From positions 487,323 to 551,322 of the forward strand of contig JADKEK010000003.1 in assembly GCA_016718035.1 (NCBI GenBank): a stretch of 64,000 nucleotides of DNA, read 5' to 3'. The first letter of the stretch is position 1, and every line of letters starts with the position of its first letter. This document shows positions 34,761 through 44,080 of this stretch, piece after piece. The notes beneath the pieces were generated by a model. It worked only from the letters and a program-made list of their open reading frames with translations. It did no database searches and was not told where the DNA came from. The position numbers and the translations under genes were made by a program. The DNA comes from Bacteroidota bacterium (lineage in GTDB: Bacteria > Bacteroidota > Bacteroidia > Chitinophagales > BACL12).

Positions 34761-34863
34761 GTGACCAGCTTAAAACAGTTATTTCGTTTTTATTATGTTA
34801 AAATAAAATATGCTCACAGCTAAAATTCAATCATTAATGTGATGTTTAATTAATATTGAAATT

Positions 34864-35721
34864 TTACATTACCGTAATAATATTATCCGTGTGATGTAAT
34901 GCATCAGTGTAAACTCGAATAATATATAATCCCTTCTCAAATTGTTTTACCGAAAATTCAAATGATACATTTTGAGGATAAAACTGTTTTATTACTGCAC
35001 CATTTGTATTTACAATTTCTGCATAAATAATTGCATTTGAATTTGAAACGATATTTAATATATCGGAAGCCGGATTTGGAAACATCTTAACACCGGAAAT
35101 ATTATTTAATTCAACTGTAGAAACGGGAGTGTTAGAAATCATTACATCATAATCTTCTGTTTCACCATAATCTAATTCGTTCACCATTGAATAATCGGTG
35201 CATGATGGAGGTGTGTTATTATTTAAATTCCACGTATAGTCATCATCTTCAAATACCAGAACTCTCATGCGGGTTTTACCCGGCACAGCCGATGCAGGCA
35301 CAGTAAATTCAAGTGTTGTAGGCGAACCGGGAAATTCAAAGTCGGGTGTATTAACAGTCACAAAATTTACCACTTCACCTGCGTCTGCAAAATCGTCATC
35401 CTGATTATAATCAATAAATACAGCAACAAAGTGCATAGCAAGACCTGAATGTGTAATTTTAATGGTGTAATTGTTGTTCGTGGTTAATGGAACCGGGTCT
35501 AAATTATTATAATAAGTAAAACCGGGCAAAGGGTTTGCAGTTCCTGTTGCACTTATCCAGCCTGCTTCATTAATTTCAATCTTTGAAATGTTTTTGGTAA
35601 GTGCGCCTCCAATACCACCATCAAAATTAGCAGTACAATAAGGCGAAGAAGAATTAGTTTGTGCAATTACATCCAACAACGTAACTACACTAAGCAAAAA
35701 TAGGAGGAGTATTTTTTTCAT
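34864..35721 (-). CDS. GEVED-domain T9SS type A secreted protein
   Basis: The 285-residue protein starts with a signal peptide (MKKILLLFLLSVVTLLDVIAQ). Its body holds the GEVED layout: an Asp-rich VAVFIDYNQDDDFADAGE, a TPDFEFPGSPTTLEFTVPA strand block, TRMRVLVFED and the signature YGETEDYDVMI. The type A tail has MFPNPASDILNIVSN and FEKGLYIIRVY. Start: the ATG at 35721 gives a clean signal peptide and is preferred over the in-frame start at 35775. A minus-strand TAAGTTTG box lies at 35743-35750. Similar to the truncated gene at the window start. Function unknown. Confidence 0.8.
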   Translation of the reverse strand: MKKILLLFLLSVVTLLDVIAQTNSSSPYCTANFDGGIGGALTKNISKIEINEAGWISATGTANPLPGFTYYNNLDPVPLTTNNNYTIKITHSGLAMHFVAVFIDYNQDDDFADAGEVVNFVTVNTPDFEFPGSPTTLEFTVPASAVPGKTRMRVLVFEDDDYTWNLNNNTPPSCTDYSMVNELDYGETEDYDVMISNTPVSTVELNNISGVKMFPNPASDILNIVSNSNAIIYAEIVNTNGAVIKQFYPQNVSFEFSVKQFEKGLYIIRVYTDALHHTDNIITVM

Positions 35722-35742
35722 AATGTAAAAGTATTTAGAACT

Positions 35743-35750
35743 CAAACTTA
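35743..35750 (-). promoter_or_regulatory. Possible -7 box of the GEVED gene
   Basis: TAAGTTTG on the minus strand, 21 bases before the ATG; no TTG at the usual distance. Confidence 0.35.
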
Positions 35751-35775
35751 TCCTTATGCAAATTGTAAATGGCAT

Positions 35776-36325
35776 TTGAATTTAAAAATGACTTCTATTT
35801 TACACAATAACTACATCGGTAACCCGAAGCAAGCGAAACAACTTGAAATACTAAAAATGAAAGGCCAATAACTAAACAAACTAGCGGCTTGCCGAATGGG
35901 CATAAAAAAAGGCGACATGAGGGAGCCGCCTTTTTAGTCTGTGTAAGGATGGGGTGCATCATTACACATGAATCATCAACCCGAAATTTTCACCCCCAAG
36001 TAAATAACTTGGTTTTCATGGGAGTGTTTGCATGGAGCAAAAAAGTTTGTGTTTCCGTGGTGTGTGTTTTCCTAAGTTGTGTTTTTTGAGGAATTCGTGT
36101 GTGTTTCTGGTTCAAATAGACAGCATATAACCTTATTACACAACCCACTTTGAGTGAAATGGCAGTTTTTTGGTGTGAAATGGTGGTATGAATTAGCGAA
36201 GTAAGGACTTGAACTTGTGAAATATCAAGAATCCGATGCCAAATGCAGCATTTTAATCCCTGGGGAAACCGGGAAAGTGATGGTTTGTCAGAAATGAAGG
36301 TTTACTTAAACATTTAAGCAGCTTG
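35776..36325. other. Intergenic region with one hairpin
   Basis: No gene is supported over these 550 bases. A hairpin AAAAAGGCG / CGCCTTTTT (35905-35935) looks like an intrinsic terminator and could end an unannotated small RNA. From about 36000 to 36110 the plus strand is unusually rich in G and T (repeated GTGTTT and TTTGTG). A short ORF across it (35889-36089) has no protein character. Confidence 0.4.
35905..35935 (+). terminator. Terminator-like hairpin in an intergenic region
   Basis: GGCG ... CGCC stem flanked by A-run and T-run, with no annotated gene ending at it on the plus strand. It may be bidirectional. Confidence 0.5.
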
Positions 36326-39203
36326 TCAGGAGAGGTTGATTTGCACTATGGTGCCTTGTCCAGGCGGGTTAAAGTCCGATTTATCCTGAATCATGATGGT
36401 TGCCTGGTAACCGCTAAGCTTTTTGAGCAAATCGAGGCGTTCCCTTATCATTTGAATACCAAGTGAGTTGTGTCCGCTTCGTTTGCGGCGTTTGCTTTCA
36501 TTTACCCCAATACCATCATCCTCAACAATTACACGGATGGCATTATCAATTTTAGCAAAGGAAATATGCAGGTTGCCATTTCGGTTAGCAGGCAACAATC
36601 CATGCCAAAGTGCATTTTCCACTACAGGTTGAATTACCATATTGGGGATTTCCGGTTGCTGCTGTACGAGTGTTGGATCAACATCAATGGTAAAGGTCAG
36701 TTTATTGCCAAAACGTATTTTTTCGAGTTCGAGGTAATAATTTAAACGTTCCAGCTCGTCTTGTAAAGGGATAAATGTTTTGCCGCCATAATCTAAAATC
36801 ATGCGGATAAGCCGGGCGAATTTTCCGAGGTAGTCTGTTGCTTCTTCGGTATTATGCGAATTGATAAAATGCTGAATAGAATTTAATGCATTAAAAATAA
36901 AATGCGGGTTCATACTGGCTGCTAATGCCTGATGACGTAATTCGGCAATTTTGGATTGCAGTTCTAATCTTTCCTGTTGTTTTTTTCGAACAGCTTCGAA
37001 TCGTTTTCTCAAAATTAAATACGCTGCAATACCAATTGCAATACCCACCATTATTTTGAACCAAACCGTAGCCCAAAACGGAGTTTCTACATTAATAATT
37101 AACGATGCAACAGGTCCTTCGATTTCCTGTTCACCAAACGACTTTAACAATAAGGTATGTTTACCATAGGGCATACTTGCAAATTCTATTTGGCGACCTG
37201 TAGTTGGTTGCCATTCACCATCGTCAAATTTGTATAAAAATTTAATGCCTTCAGGTGAAGAAAAATGCACTGCCGAAAAACGCACGGTAAAATTTTTAGA
37301 CGTATAAGGCAGTGTGAGTGTATTATTGATATCCAAATCGCGGTAAATAGAATCTGTTGCGCGTAATGTTTTAAAAATTGCCGCAGGAGGGTTAACAGGC
37401 GTTTTATCGAACATACTTAAATTGATGCTGGATAAACCATAGGTTGTTCCCACCCAAACAAAATTATTTTTATTATCGTATTCTAATGCGTTTATTTCAT
37501 CGCTTAATAAAGTGTTTCGTGTATCAAATTGTATCAATGATTTTTTATCGAGGAGAAATAAACCGTTTAATGTACCAATCCAAACCCTTTCCTTCGCATC
37601 TTTAACCAGCCCGGTAATATTTTCAAGGTTTTTCCCTTTAATATCTCGCGCAGTTGTCCATTGATTGTTTTTAAATTTAATAAGTCCTTTATCGCTGCCA
37701 ATTAATAAGGTTCCGGTGGCGTCGTATAAAAATGCGGTAATATTTGTTTTAAAAAAACCGGTATCTATTTTTTGGTAAGTGCCGCTAGGGTCAATAATAT
37801 ATAAACCTCTTGTAGTGCCAATCCAAAGGTTGTCTTTTATCTTTAAATATTTCATTTATCCTTGACCACATTGCGGTGGAATCATAAAATATTAATTCAG
37901 CCTTTTCCTGCGACTTTTCAGTAGTAGTTGTTCGCCATAGTTTCTTATCCCACATACTGAAATACAAATCGTTATCATCAATCAAAAGTGCACTTGCCAA
38001 CAAATAAGATGTTTGCGACCCGTTAATTATTGGATTCGCGAAATTCATTTTTTGTTCGGGGATGCCGGCTATGGTTACAAATAAATGATTGTTATTTCCA
38101 TGCAATTCCTTTATAAACTCCAATGAATTATCAAATAATTTTTGCGAGTGGATTCCGGTTTCATCTAAATAATATAATCCATTATAACTACCAATAAATA
38201 CCGATTTATCCACGTGTGCTTCAATTGCGGTGATATATTCATTTTCGAGTCCGTCGAATGAAGTGTAATTGGTACAGAACATATGATGAATACAAAATAC
38301 GCCTTTACCGTATGTTGCAATCCAGATATTACCCTCATTATCCTCCATTACCTTGTTTACCGAAGCGCCGGCTAGTCCAAGCTTTGCAGATACATCCAAT
38401 ATACGATTATTCGTAATCAGAAATAATTTATTCTGCGGAAATGTAGCTGCCCAAATATTATTATTTCTGTCGACAAGCAACCGTTTTATATTACCGCTTT
38501 CAGGCAATTTAACAGCATTAAGTGCCGAACCGTTAATAGACACAACTACATCCGTGCTTCCGAAATACCACACATTTTGTTGCAGACAAATACTATAAAC
38601 CGGTAATGAAATTTCCGAAAATACTTTTTTGGGTTTGTTAAATCCACTGAGTTCGTAAATGCCTGAATTGGTTCCGGCATACACCTTACCATCGTTAGAT
38701 TTATAAATACAATTAGGGTGTATAGTATTTTCAGAAAATTGTATTTTATTTATTTCCTTGCCGTTTAAATTTACTACAGTTATGTATTTACCATCTTTGA
38801 GTGAGTAGAAATAGTCGTCAGTGGCAACAATTTGTTCATTTATAATTATTTTATTTTCTTCTATCGATTTAACAAAATTGCCATCAAGGCGATAAACGCC
38901 ATCGTATTTTGTTGCTGCATAAACTGTTCCCTTGTTATCTTGTGCAAGGCCGTATACAATTGAGCCGCCTAGCCCTTCCTTAAATAAATAATTGGTGAAT
39001 TTATATCCATCAAACCGGCTAACACCTCGTTCGGTTGCAAACCATAAATAGCCGCGATTATCGTGACAAATGTCGTACACATTACTATTGGCTAATTCAT
39101 CTTCAGTTGTATATTGCCTTGAAGGAAACATTTGTGCATTTGCGGGAAGCAATAAACACAAGTGTAATACTATAAGCAGAAAGTTGCGCAACAATGTTTT
39201 CAT
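36326..39203 (-). pseudogene. Two-component regulator propeller sensor histidine kinase, split by a 1-base frameshift
   Basis: Two frames on the minus strand make one sensor of about 960 residues. The 5' frame (start ATG 39203, stop at 37791) encodes a signal peptide (LLLPANAQ) and about ten beta-propeller repeats (for example CHDNRGYLWFATERGVSRFDG). The 3' frame (to 36326) continues the propeller with NLWIGTTRGLYI, then a Y_Y_Y-type beta domain, a membrane helix (WFKIMVGIAIGIAAYLIL), a LytS-type His_kinase domain (SMNPHFIFNALNSIQHFI) and the ATPase (VIVEDDGIGV, SLGIQMIRERL). Homology jumps at TTTT 37835-37838 on the plus strand: removing one T joins the frames as FKDKDNLWIGTT. The start at 39203 is preferred over a TTG at 39221. 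The gene follows its LytTR regulator (39211-39951). If the frameshift is real, the sensor is non-functional. Confidence 0.85.
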
Positions 39204-39210
39204 GAGTGGG

Positions 39211-39951
39211 TTAAATAGCAATACTTAGTCGGCGCATAGCTTCAATAAAATCGTTATAACGCGCTTTTGGCAATTGAATACGGGCATCATCGTTCATCAC
39301 AATTACACCACCGTCTTCACGTAAAAATTCTTTCACGTGATTTAAGTTGATAATATAAGAACGATGCACACGAAAAAAAATATTATCCTTGATACTGTCT
39401 TCAAAAACTTTTAAAGGTTTAGAAACGAAGTAACTTCTTTTTTCGGTAACATAAACACGCGTATAATTACTTTCCGCTTCGAGGCGAATAATATCTTTCA
39501 TTTCAATAACACTAAATCCTCCTGTATGGCTGAGTGTAATTCGACCCGGTTTTTGATTATCCGTAATAAGTTCAACACGTTTTTGGTCGTAAAATGCCAC
39601 TATTTTATTTACAGCCTGTTGTAATTCTTTAATTACAATTGGTTTTAAGATATAATCAATTGCCCCTGCTTTTACTGCCTGGATACCATAATCTTTATGT
39701 GCTGTAACAAACACAACAGCAAAATCTTTTTTATTGAGTGATTCCAATAAATCGAATCCATTTAATTCTGGCATATTAATATCCAGAAACAACACATTAG
39801 GCCCCAGCGATAAAATTTTTTCTTTTGCTTCAGCAGCATTTGCAGCTTCGGCAATTACTTCAATTTCAGGGCAATATTTTTCTAACAACGCGAGTAAATT
39901 TCGTCTACCCGGCTCCTCGTCGTCGATTAAAATGGCTGTGTAACGGTTCAC
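39211..39951 (-). CDS. LytTR family response regulator
   Basis: The 246-residue regulator has a receiver domain with the acidic pocket Asp10/Asp11, phosphoacceptor Asp57 (LFLDINMP), Thr83 and Lys103 (YILKPI), and a C-terminal LytTR DNA-binding domain from about 140 (RLEAESNYTRVYVTEKRSYF; FFRVHRSYIINLNHVKEF). It begins with GTG. It should be activated by the propeller sensor kinase encoded immediately downstream. A promoter with TAACTTTG lies at 39984-40011. Confidence 0.9.
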   Translation of the reverse strand: MNRYTAILIDDEEPGRRNLLALLEKYCPEIEVIAEAANAAEAKEKILSLGPNVLFLDINMPELNGFDLLESLNKKDFAVVFVTAHKDYGIQAVKAGAIDYILKPIVIKELQQAVNKIVAFYDQKRVELITDNQKPGRITLSHTGGFSVIEMKDIIRLEAESNYTRVYVTEKRSYFVSKPLKVFEDSIKDNIFFRVHRSYIINLNHVKEFLREDGGVIVMNDDARIQLPKARYNDFIEAMRRLSIAI

Positions 39952-39983
39952 GGTAATAGGTTTAAGTTGATAGCTAATGCAAT

Positions 39984-40011
39984 CAAAGTTAACTAATTAT
40001 ACCAATAGCAA
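39984..40011 (-). promoter_or_regulatory. Promoter of the LytTR regulator/sensor operon
   Basis: Minus strand TAACTTTG (39984-39991) with TTG 17 bases upstream (40009-40011), 32 bases before the GTG start. Confidence 0.55.
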
Positions 40012-40022
40012 AAACGAGGAAA

Positions 40023-41531
40023 TCAGATAAACTGCTTAATTTCTTCAATATAAATGCGTTCATTACTCAGGCGAGGTATTTTGTGTTGTCCGCCGAGTTT
40101 ACCTTTTGATTTGAGCCATTCGTAAAATGCACCTTTAGGAGCAATATGCACTACCGGCATTTTTAGGGCAAGGTCTTTATGCCTTTTAGCTTCGTAATCG
40201 CTATTAATGGATTGTAATGTTTTATCGAGAATTTGAATAAACTGCTGGAGATTATCTGGTTGTTGCCCGAATTCAATTATCCATTCATGGCCACCTTTTT
40301 CGTTGCCTTCAATATAGATGGGAGCCGCGGAATATTCAACTACTGTTGCATGTGTTTGTGCGCAAGCTTCAGCCACTGCTTTATCAGTATTATCTACAAT
40401 TACTTCTTCACCAAAAGCATTAATAAAATGTTTTACGCGGCCTGAAACCTGTATGCGATAAGGGTTTTTAGAAGTAAATCGAACGGTATCACCAATTTTA
40501 TAACGCCAGAGCCCTGCATTGGATGATATTACCACAGCATAATTTTTAAACAGCTCTACTTCATCTAACGTAATTGTTTTAGGGAATTCGCTATCAAATT
40601 CTTCCATTGGAATAAACTCATAAAAAAGGCCATAATCCGGCATCAAAAGCATCTCATCAGACCCAAGTCTGTCCTGAAACGCAAAAAATCCTTCACTTGC
40701 ATTATAGGTTTCAACATAATGCATATTTCCGGGTTTAATGAGGTCGGTGAAATGACTGCGAAAAGGTTTAAACCTCACGCCGCCGTGGATATATAACTCC
40801 AGATTTGGCCAAATTTCTTTTAAATCTGACTTGCCGGTAAGTTCGAATAACCTGCGAATTAATACTATGGTCCAGGTAGGCACACCTGCTATACTAGTAA
40901 CATTTTTATCGATGGTATGGTCGGCCATTGCTTCAATCTTGCTTTCCCACTCGTCCATTAACGCAATTTTTAACGAAGGCGTCATATCATAACGGGTAAG
41001 TAATGGCATATTTTGCATCATAACGGCACTTACATCACCGTATTTGGAATGCTGATTGAGTTGGTTGATTTGATGGCTACCACCCATTAGCAGGGTTTTC
41101 CCGGTAAATAATCGGGAGGCAGGGTTGTTGTGCAAATACATGGCTAACACATCGCGGCTGCCTTTAAAATGGCAATCGTCCAAAGCCATTTTGCTGACTG
41201 GGATAAATTTGCTTTTATCGCTGGTGGTTCCCGATGATTTGGCAAACCAACTGATTGGTGTATTCCAAAGGACAGATTGCTCGCCGGACATTATTCTGTC
41301 AATATATGGCTTTAGGCTATCGTAGTCCTGGACAGGAAAACGATTTCGATAATCCTCAATGGATTTTATGGAAGCAAAATCATATTTTTTCCCCCACTCG
41401 GTTCCGACAGCTCCGGCCATAAGTGCTGTGAATACAGCTTCCTGTGCACGCATAGGGTCGTTAACTGCTTGCTGAATGCGCGCAATTTGTCTTTTAAAAA
41501 CGGTGGAAGTTATGGAATGAATGATGTACAT
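40023..41531 (-). CDS. GH3-family acyl-adenylate amidosynthetase-like protein
   Basis: This 502-residue protein matches the GH3 family named after plant auxin-conjugating enzymes. ATP-binding motif 1 is WFAKSSGTTSDKSKFIPVS near residue 95-113; motif 2 is YVETYNASEGFFAFQD near 265; motif 3 includes LWRYKIGDTVRF near 345. GH3 proteins adenylate a carboxylic acid and transfer it to an amine, but the substrates of bacterial members are not defined. It follows lptB by 44 bases on the same strand, with its own -7 box TATTTTTG (41540-41547) only 8 bases from the ATG. No signal peptide. Confidence 0.85.
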   Translation of the reverse strand: MYIIHSITSTVFKRQIARIQQAVNDPMRAQEAVFTALMAGAVGTEWGKKYDFASIKSIEDYRNRFPVQDYDSLKPYIDRIMSGEQSVLWNTPISWFAKSSGTTSDKSKFIPVSKMALDDCHFKGSRDVLAMYLHNNPASRLFTGKTLLMGGSHQINQLNQHSKYGDVSAVMMQNMPLLTRYDMTPSLKIALMDEWESKIEAMADHTIDKNVTSIAGVPTWTIVLIRRLFELTGKSDLKEIWPNLELYIHGGVRFKPFRSHFTDLIKPGNMHYVETYNASEGFFAFQDRLGSDEMLLMPDYGLFYEFIPMEEFDSEFPKTITLDEVELFKNYAVVISSNAGLWRYKIGDTVRFTSKNPYRIQVSGRVKHFINAFGEEVIVDNTDKAVAEACAQTHATVVEYSAAPIYIEGNEKGGHEWIIEFGQQPDNLQQFIQILDKTLQSINSDYEAKRHKDLALKMPVVHIAPKGAFYEWLKSKGKLGGQHKIPRLSNERIYIEEIKQFI

Positions 41532-41539
41532 CCGCGATA

Positions 41540-41547
41540 CAAAAATA
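41540..41547 (-). promoter_or_regulatory. -7 box close to the GH3 start codon
   Basis: TATTTTTG on the minus strand, 8 bases before the ATG; implies a very short leader. Confidence 0.4.
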
Positions 41548-41575
41548 AAACCCTGCCTTCACATAAAGGTATTGA

Positions 41576-42352
41576 TTATTCCACATCCTTTTCGGAAGTA
41601 GCATCGGCGCCGGCATAAGACACCCTTGTTTTGCGTAAAACAAAGTTTTGACCTAAGTAAACTTTACGCACCTGAGGGTCGCCGGCTAAGTCTTCAGCAG
41701 AACCTTGTTTAAGTATTTTGCCTTCAAACAATAAATACGCTCTATCGGTAATTGATAATGTTTCCTGCACATTATGATCGGTAATAAGCACACCTATTTT
41801 TTTGAATTTTAATTTTTCTACTATCAATTGAATGTCTTCCACCGCAATAGGGTCGATACCGGCGAAAGGTTCATCCAATAAAATAAATTTCGGGTCGGTA
41901 GCTAATGCTCTGGCAATTTCTGTTCTTCTTCTTTCACCACCACTCAATACATCACCATTACTTTTGCGAATATGTGTCAGTCCGAATTCTCCAATTAATG
42001 ATTCCAGTTTTTTCTTTTGTTCACTGGCTTTTAAATTGGTCATTTGCAATACGCTTGCAATATTATCTTCCACCGACATTTTTCTAAACACACTTGCTTC
42101 TTGCGGTAAATAGCCTATGCCTAACTGAGCACGTTTATACATGGGATAATCGGTAATATCTTTCGAGTCGAGATATACATTTCCTGAAAGCGGTTTGATT
42201 AATCCCACAATCATATAAAACGAAGTGGTTTTACCGGCACCGTTAGGCCCGAGCAAACCAACAATTTCTCCCTGGTTTACTTCAACGCTAACTTCATTTA
42301 CAACAGTGCGTTGTTTATATTTTTTGATGAGTTTTTCTGAACGTAAAATCAC
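41576..42352 (-). CDS. lptB: Lipopolysaccharide export ABC ATPase LptB
   Basis: This 258-residue ATPase has Walker A GPNGAGKTT near 37, signature LSGGERRRTEIARAL near 138, Walker B FILLDEPFAGIDPIAV (the GIDPI form is typical of LptB), and the switch histidine in LITDHNV. It has a C-terminal extension (NFVLRKTRVSYAG...) beyond the usual 240 residues. LptB drives LPS extraction from the inner membrane with LptF/LptG/LptC, which are not in this window. The start is a GTG. The gene begins 15 bases after the recJ stop and is probably cotranscribed with it. Confidence 0.95.
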   Translation of the reverse strand: MILRSEKLIKKYKQRTVVNEVSVEVNQGEIVGLLGPNGAGKTTSFYMIVGLIKPLSGNVYLDSKDITDYPMYKRAQLGIGYLPQEASVFRKMSVEDNIASVLQMTNLKASEQKKKLESLIGEFGLTHIRKSNGDVLSGGERRRTEIARALATDPKFILLDEPFAGIDPIAVEDIQLIVEKLKFKKIGVLITDHNVQETLSITDRAYLLFEGKILKQGSAEDLAGDPQVRKVYLGQNFVLRKTRVSYAGADATSEKDVE

Positions 42353-42367
42353 AAATGCGTATTTAAA

Positions 42368-44065
42368 TTAATTCAATTTTATATCACGAACGTTTAACTG
42401 GATAGTTTTCATATCCCGATAAACATTTTCTTCAATTGTATAACAAATATCGAACCGTGCTCCATTGTTAATGGCATCAAAAAATGCACCTTTTTGAAAT
42501 GCAATGGCTTCGGCATTATAACGGTTATTGTCTTTTACACCAAGTTTCAAATGATTATCTCCAACAATTCTGGACCTTCCGTTATTTAATAATTGTGCAC
42601 TCATAAAAATCGGATCCATATTTTGAGGACCGAACGGCGCAAATTGTTTAATGATATTATTAAAAGTTGGTGTAATGTCTTTTAAATTGAGTGCTGCATC
42701 TATTTCAATTTCCGGTGTAAGTTGCCATGGTTTAATATTTGCCCTCACTACATCATCAAAACGTTGTTTAAATTGCTCAAAATTTTCTGGCTTCAGCGAT
42801 AAACCGGCTGCATACATATGTCCGCCAAATTGTTCGAGCAAATCGGCGCATGCTTTAATGGCTTCATATATGTCGAAATTTTTCACGGAACGCGCGCTGC
42901 CATACAACATCCCTTCCGACTCAGTAAGCAAAATAGTAGGACGATAAAAATGGTCGATTAAACGCGATGCCACAATTCCGATAACACCTTTATGCCATTG
43001 GTTGCTGCATAGTACAGTAGAAACATATTTGTCATTATCCGGGTCATTGTGCAACATACTTAATGCATCACCTGTAATCATTTTATCTACTTCCTTGCGG
43101 TTGACATTTTTTTCATGCAACACATCAGCACCATTTTTTGCCATCTCAACAGTTTCAGCAATTAACATACGAACTGCTTTATTGGCATCATCCATTCTTC
43201 CGGCAGCATTAATTCGTGGCCCCAATCCGAAAACAATATTCGAAATATTTAATTGTCCTTCGTATCCTGAAATATCTATCAAAGCTTTTAATCCTGGTCT
43301 TGGATTTTTATTTAATTGTTCGATACCAAAAAACGCCAGCACTCTGTTTTCATCGGTAATAGGCACTATATCACTGGCAATACTCACCACTACTAAATCC
43401 AAATACGGAATAATATTTTCGACAGCAATTTGGTGATGTTGAGCATAGGCCTGAATTAATTTAAACCCAATACCGCAACCACTTAATTCTTTATAAGGGT
43501 AATTACAATCTTTTTGGTGAGGGTCCAATACTGCAAAAGCAGCGGGCACTTCATCGCCGGGAATATGGTGATCACAAATAATAAAATCGACACCTAACGT
43601 ATTGGCATAAGCAATTTTATCAACGGCTTTAATACCACAATCCAATGCAATAACTAACGAACATTCAGTTTGTTTTGCGTGGTCAATTCCTTTTGTAGAA
43701 ATACCATACCCTTCTAAATACCTGTCGGGGATATAATAATCGATATTTTTATAAATAGAATAAAAAAAGGAATAAGCCAATGCCACAGAGGTAGTACCAT
43801 CTACATCGTAGTCGCCATAAATTAAAATTCTTTCATTGTTTGCAATTGCTGTATTAATTCTGTCAATTGCTTTTTGCATATCCTTCATTAAAAAAGGATT
43901 GTACAAATCAGTTAATACAGGTCTGAAAAATTTTCGTGCAGCTTCGTAAGTATAAATACCTCTTTGCACTAACAATTTACACACCACAGGATGCACTTTT
44001 AAATCCTGTTGCAGCGAATTCACTTTGTCTTCATCCGCATCCTTAATCACCCATCGTTTCTCCAT
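42368..44065 (-). CDS. recJ: Single-stranded-DNA-specific exonuclease RecJ
   Basis: The 565-residue protein has the DHH-superfamily motifs: GDYDVDGTTS at 84-93, VIALDCGI, and ICDHHIPGDEVP near 155. DHHA1-domain residues follow, including the C-terminal glycine-rich SGGHMYAAGL-like site (LEQFGGHMYAAGLSL). RecJ degrades single-stranded DNA 5' to 3' in recombination and mismatch repair. The ATG at 44065 matches the family start MEKRW; an upstream GTG at 44080 directly abuts the protease stop codon. Confidence 0.95.
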   Translation of the reverse strand: MEKRWVIKDADEDKVNSLQQDLKVHPVVCKLLVQRGIYTYEAARKFFRPVLTDLYNPFLMKDMQKAIDRINTAIANNERILIYGDYDVDGTTSVALAYSFFYSIYKNIDYYIPDRYLEGYGISTKGIDHAKQTECSLVIALDCGIKAVDKIAYANTLGVDFIICDHHIPGDEVPAAFAVLDPHQKDCNYPYKELSGCGIGFKLIQAYAQHHQIAVENIIPYLDLVVVSIASDIVPITDENRVLAFFGIEQLNKNPRPGLKALIDISGYEGQLNISNIVFGLGPRINAAGRMDDANKAVRMLIAETVEMAKNGADVLHEKNVNRKEVDKMITGDALSMLHNDPDNDKYVSTVLCSNQWHKGVIGIVASRLIDHFYRPTILLTESEGMLYGSARSVKNFDIYEAIKACADLLEQFGGHMYAAGLSLKPENFEQFKQRFDDVVRANIKPWQLTPEIEIDAALNLKDITPTFNNIIKQFAPFGPQNMDPIFMSAQLLNNGRSRIVGDNHLKLGVKDNNRYNAEAIAFQKGAFFDAINNGARFDICYTIEENVYRDMKTIQLNVRDIKLN

Positions 44066-44080
44066 CGCAAAATGTTTCAC

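Noticed and set aside
35889..36089. A 66-residue ORF in the 35.8-36.3 kb gap
   Set aside because: It begins upstream of a terminator-like hairpin and covers it; no conserved pattern or plausible start.
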